A DNA stretch of 64,000 nucleotides from Bombus terrestris (Eukaryota; Arthropoda; Insecta; Hymenoptera; Apidae), in the NCBI RefSeq assembly GCF_910591885.1, contig NC_063269.1:7006001-7070000 (forward strand). The letters run 5' to 3'. The position numbers were made by a program, and so were the translations under genes. Below the pieces are notes generated by a model. The model was not told where the DNA came from, searched no databases, and was given only the letters and a program-made list of their open reading frames with translations. This document shows, piece by piece, positions 62,761 through 64,000 of the stretch. Numbering within the stretch: the stretch's first letter is position 1; each line of letters opens with the position of its first letter.

Positions 62761-62918
62761 CTTGGAAGATATGCAGTTACGGTTTTACGTCGGCTATTGC
62801 ATAGACATTAATATCGGGTGTAAAGAGAAACGATCAGCCCGATTAGAGAAACAGGAAGCGATACATGGGCGGGCCGACGAGTGCCAGCTCGATCTTTCGA
62901 TATCTTGAAGATTCGATC

Positions 62919-62940
62919 GCGGCGGCGGCGGCGGCAGCGG
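62919..62940. repeat. (GGC)n microsatellite
   Basis: Seven consecutive GGC-type triplets, one interrupted by GCA. Striking in an AT-rich genome. Confidence 0.9.
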
Positions 62941-63060
62941 CTTGCCAGAGCAACCGCTATCTGTGTGTATACGATCGATCGATCCCGCTTGACTAACCCT
63001 CCGTGAACGTTAATTATCGCGTGTTACTCTTATTTATCGTTCCACGAGGCAATGATAGTT

Positions 63061-64000
63061 ACGCGGTTGCGTCTGACCCACTAAAAGTGCCACTCTAGAG
63101 CACATTTTTCGGGAAACCATGAGAAAAGAAGATGATTACGAGAACGCAGTGATGCTGATGAACAGTTCGTTTGTTATATCTCGAAGTTTGATGTTATCTT
63201 CTTTTTTATTTTATATTTGGTAGTTTTTAGACTTTTGTCTATTATTTTAATAATAAGAGGAAATTATTAGAATCGGATGATCGAAATATTAAATAGCAGA
63301 GGATTCTTGTAGTATATATGAACATCCGATGAACGTATATGATCATTTTTGTAGTACAAAAAGGGCTATATACAGGCTGACAAAAGTAACGATATTATGC
63401 ATTCAGTTCGTATTCCACGTATTCATCGATAGGAGGATTGGAAGTTGATTAGGATCGCTGTGTAGGAAACTTTATGAACGTCAAATGGCTAATTATTGAA
63501 CGTTATTCGTATTTATTGCTTTTCGACGTAGCGCGATAATTGCCAGTTTGCATCCGAGCTATTAAAACTGCAACTTTCGATCAAGTTTTTCGAGAGATGA
63601 AAAGAAAGTAGTTCCAAGAACAGCAAATTTTACTGCGGTAGTTTCTTGATAATTGCAACGCACGTAGTTTTAATTCTACAACATTTCTATTCAAATTACC
63701 TCTTATGTGCTTTTATACGTGTCCAATTAATAATTGTAACAATAATTAATAATTTCCTAATGCATTCCAACGAATATTTAAAATACTACAATATTCAAAT
63801 TTTTGATTATCGAAAATAATATTTAAACAATAAGGTTTGATATAAATTTTTTACAAATGTTTAATACACGATATTTTTGTAAAGAATTTCTACACTCAGA
63901 AAAGTATTTAAACAGTCGATTATCCGCTATATTAATCAGCCTCGATGTGTATTCGCCGAGACGATCTTTATTACTCATTATACTTATGCTTATCATTACT
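63061..64000. other. AT-rich right edge
   Basis: A minus-strand ATG near 63120 gives a short frame with a weak hydrophobic stretch (MVSRKMCSRVALLVG), which does not lead to a usable donor. Nothing else seen. Confidence 0.5.

Larger units (their letters stand above)
62661..63060 (-). promoter_or_regulatory. GC-rich block ending at a strong minus-strand donor; possible 5' UTR exon
   Basis: On the minus strand the block ends with TTCTTTATG|GTAAGTAAG at about 62669, the best isolated donor in the right half. Upstream of it lie a (CCG)n run (62919-62940 on the plus strand as GGC), a GATCGATCGATC run and many CpG, as in insect promoters and 5' UTRs. No reading frame continues through. It could be the first non-coding exon of the laminin gene; inference only. 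Confidence 0.25.
28624..64000 (-). other. Upstream part of the laminin gene: intron and unlocated 5' exons
   Basis: The laminin exon lacks an initiator and a signal peptide, so at least one exon must lie at higher coordinates. It should end in phase 1. I looked on the minus strand for an ATG followed by a hydrophobic stretch and a good donor and found nothing convincing. The strongest isolated minus-strand donor near a GC-rich block is at about 62669 (GTAAGTAAG), which could end an untranslated first exon. Several transposon remnants here are on the opposite strand, consistent with intronic sequence. Confidence 0.4.

Noticed and set aside
1..64000. tRNA, rRNA, CRISPR arrays, prokaryotic operons, viral genes
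   Set aside because: No B-box/cloverleaf, no rRNA-like sequence, no regular direct-repeat/spacer pattern, and no recognisable viral frame.

Overview
This window looks like a piece of an insect nuclear genome. The best guess is a bee or another hymenopteran: the DNA is AT-rich overall, is broken by CpG-rich GC islands, has long non-coding stretches, and carries remnants of several arthropod-type transposons. There are no prokaryotic operons, no tRNA or rRNA genes that I can recognise and no CRISPR array. Almost all of the 64 kb is non-coding. Composition statements are by eye; I could not run any search.

The one secure protein-coding exon is on the minus strand at 28282-28589. It encodes the start of a laminin N-terminal (LN, domain VI) module of a laminin alpha chain, most like the alpha-1/2 class (wing blister, wb, in flies). 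It has a clean acceptor and a clean donor. The exon carrying the signal peptide should lie upstream (higher coordinates), and the exon continuing the LN domain should lie downstream (lower coordinates). I could not find either, so the window is best read as the 5' part of a wb-like laminin gene with introns of at least 28 kb downstream and probably tens of kb upstream.

The intronic DNA holds a scatter of old mobile DNA. There is a pogo/Tigger-type element 5' end with a broken transposase helix-turn-helix (61604-61974), a 246-bp TTAA-flanked piggyBac-like MITE (15210-15463), and a 0.77-kb foldback element with arms of ~39-bp tandem repeats (18987-19760). There are also a compact ~127-bp hairpin element (32421-32547) and four C-terminal scraps of non-LTR retrotransposons (22538-22780 minus, 36490-36687 minus, 39499-39845 plus, 48880-49284 plus).

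The other notable layer is a set of GC-rich, CpG-dense islands with homeodomain (TAATTA), E-box, CAGGTA and nuclear-receptor-like sites, about 5.5, 12.8, 13.8, 14.8, 16.5, 18.3, 21.9, 24.3, 26.7, 38.9, 42.8, 46.0 and 62.8 kb. They are candidate intronic enhancers. Several open frames inside such islands (around 2.7, 11.5, 37.4, 58.3, 59.0 and 60.6 kb) could be unrecognised exons but have no family assignment. I did not find a convincing new multi-gene system; the foldback element, the hairpin element and the unexplained open frames are the parts most worth a second look.
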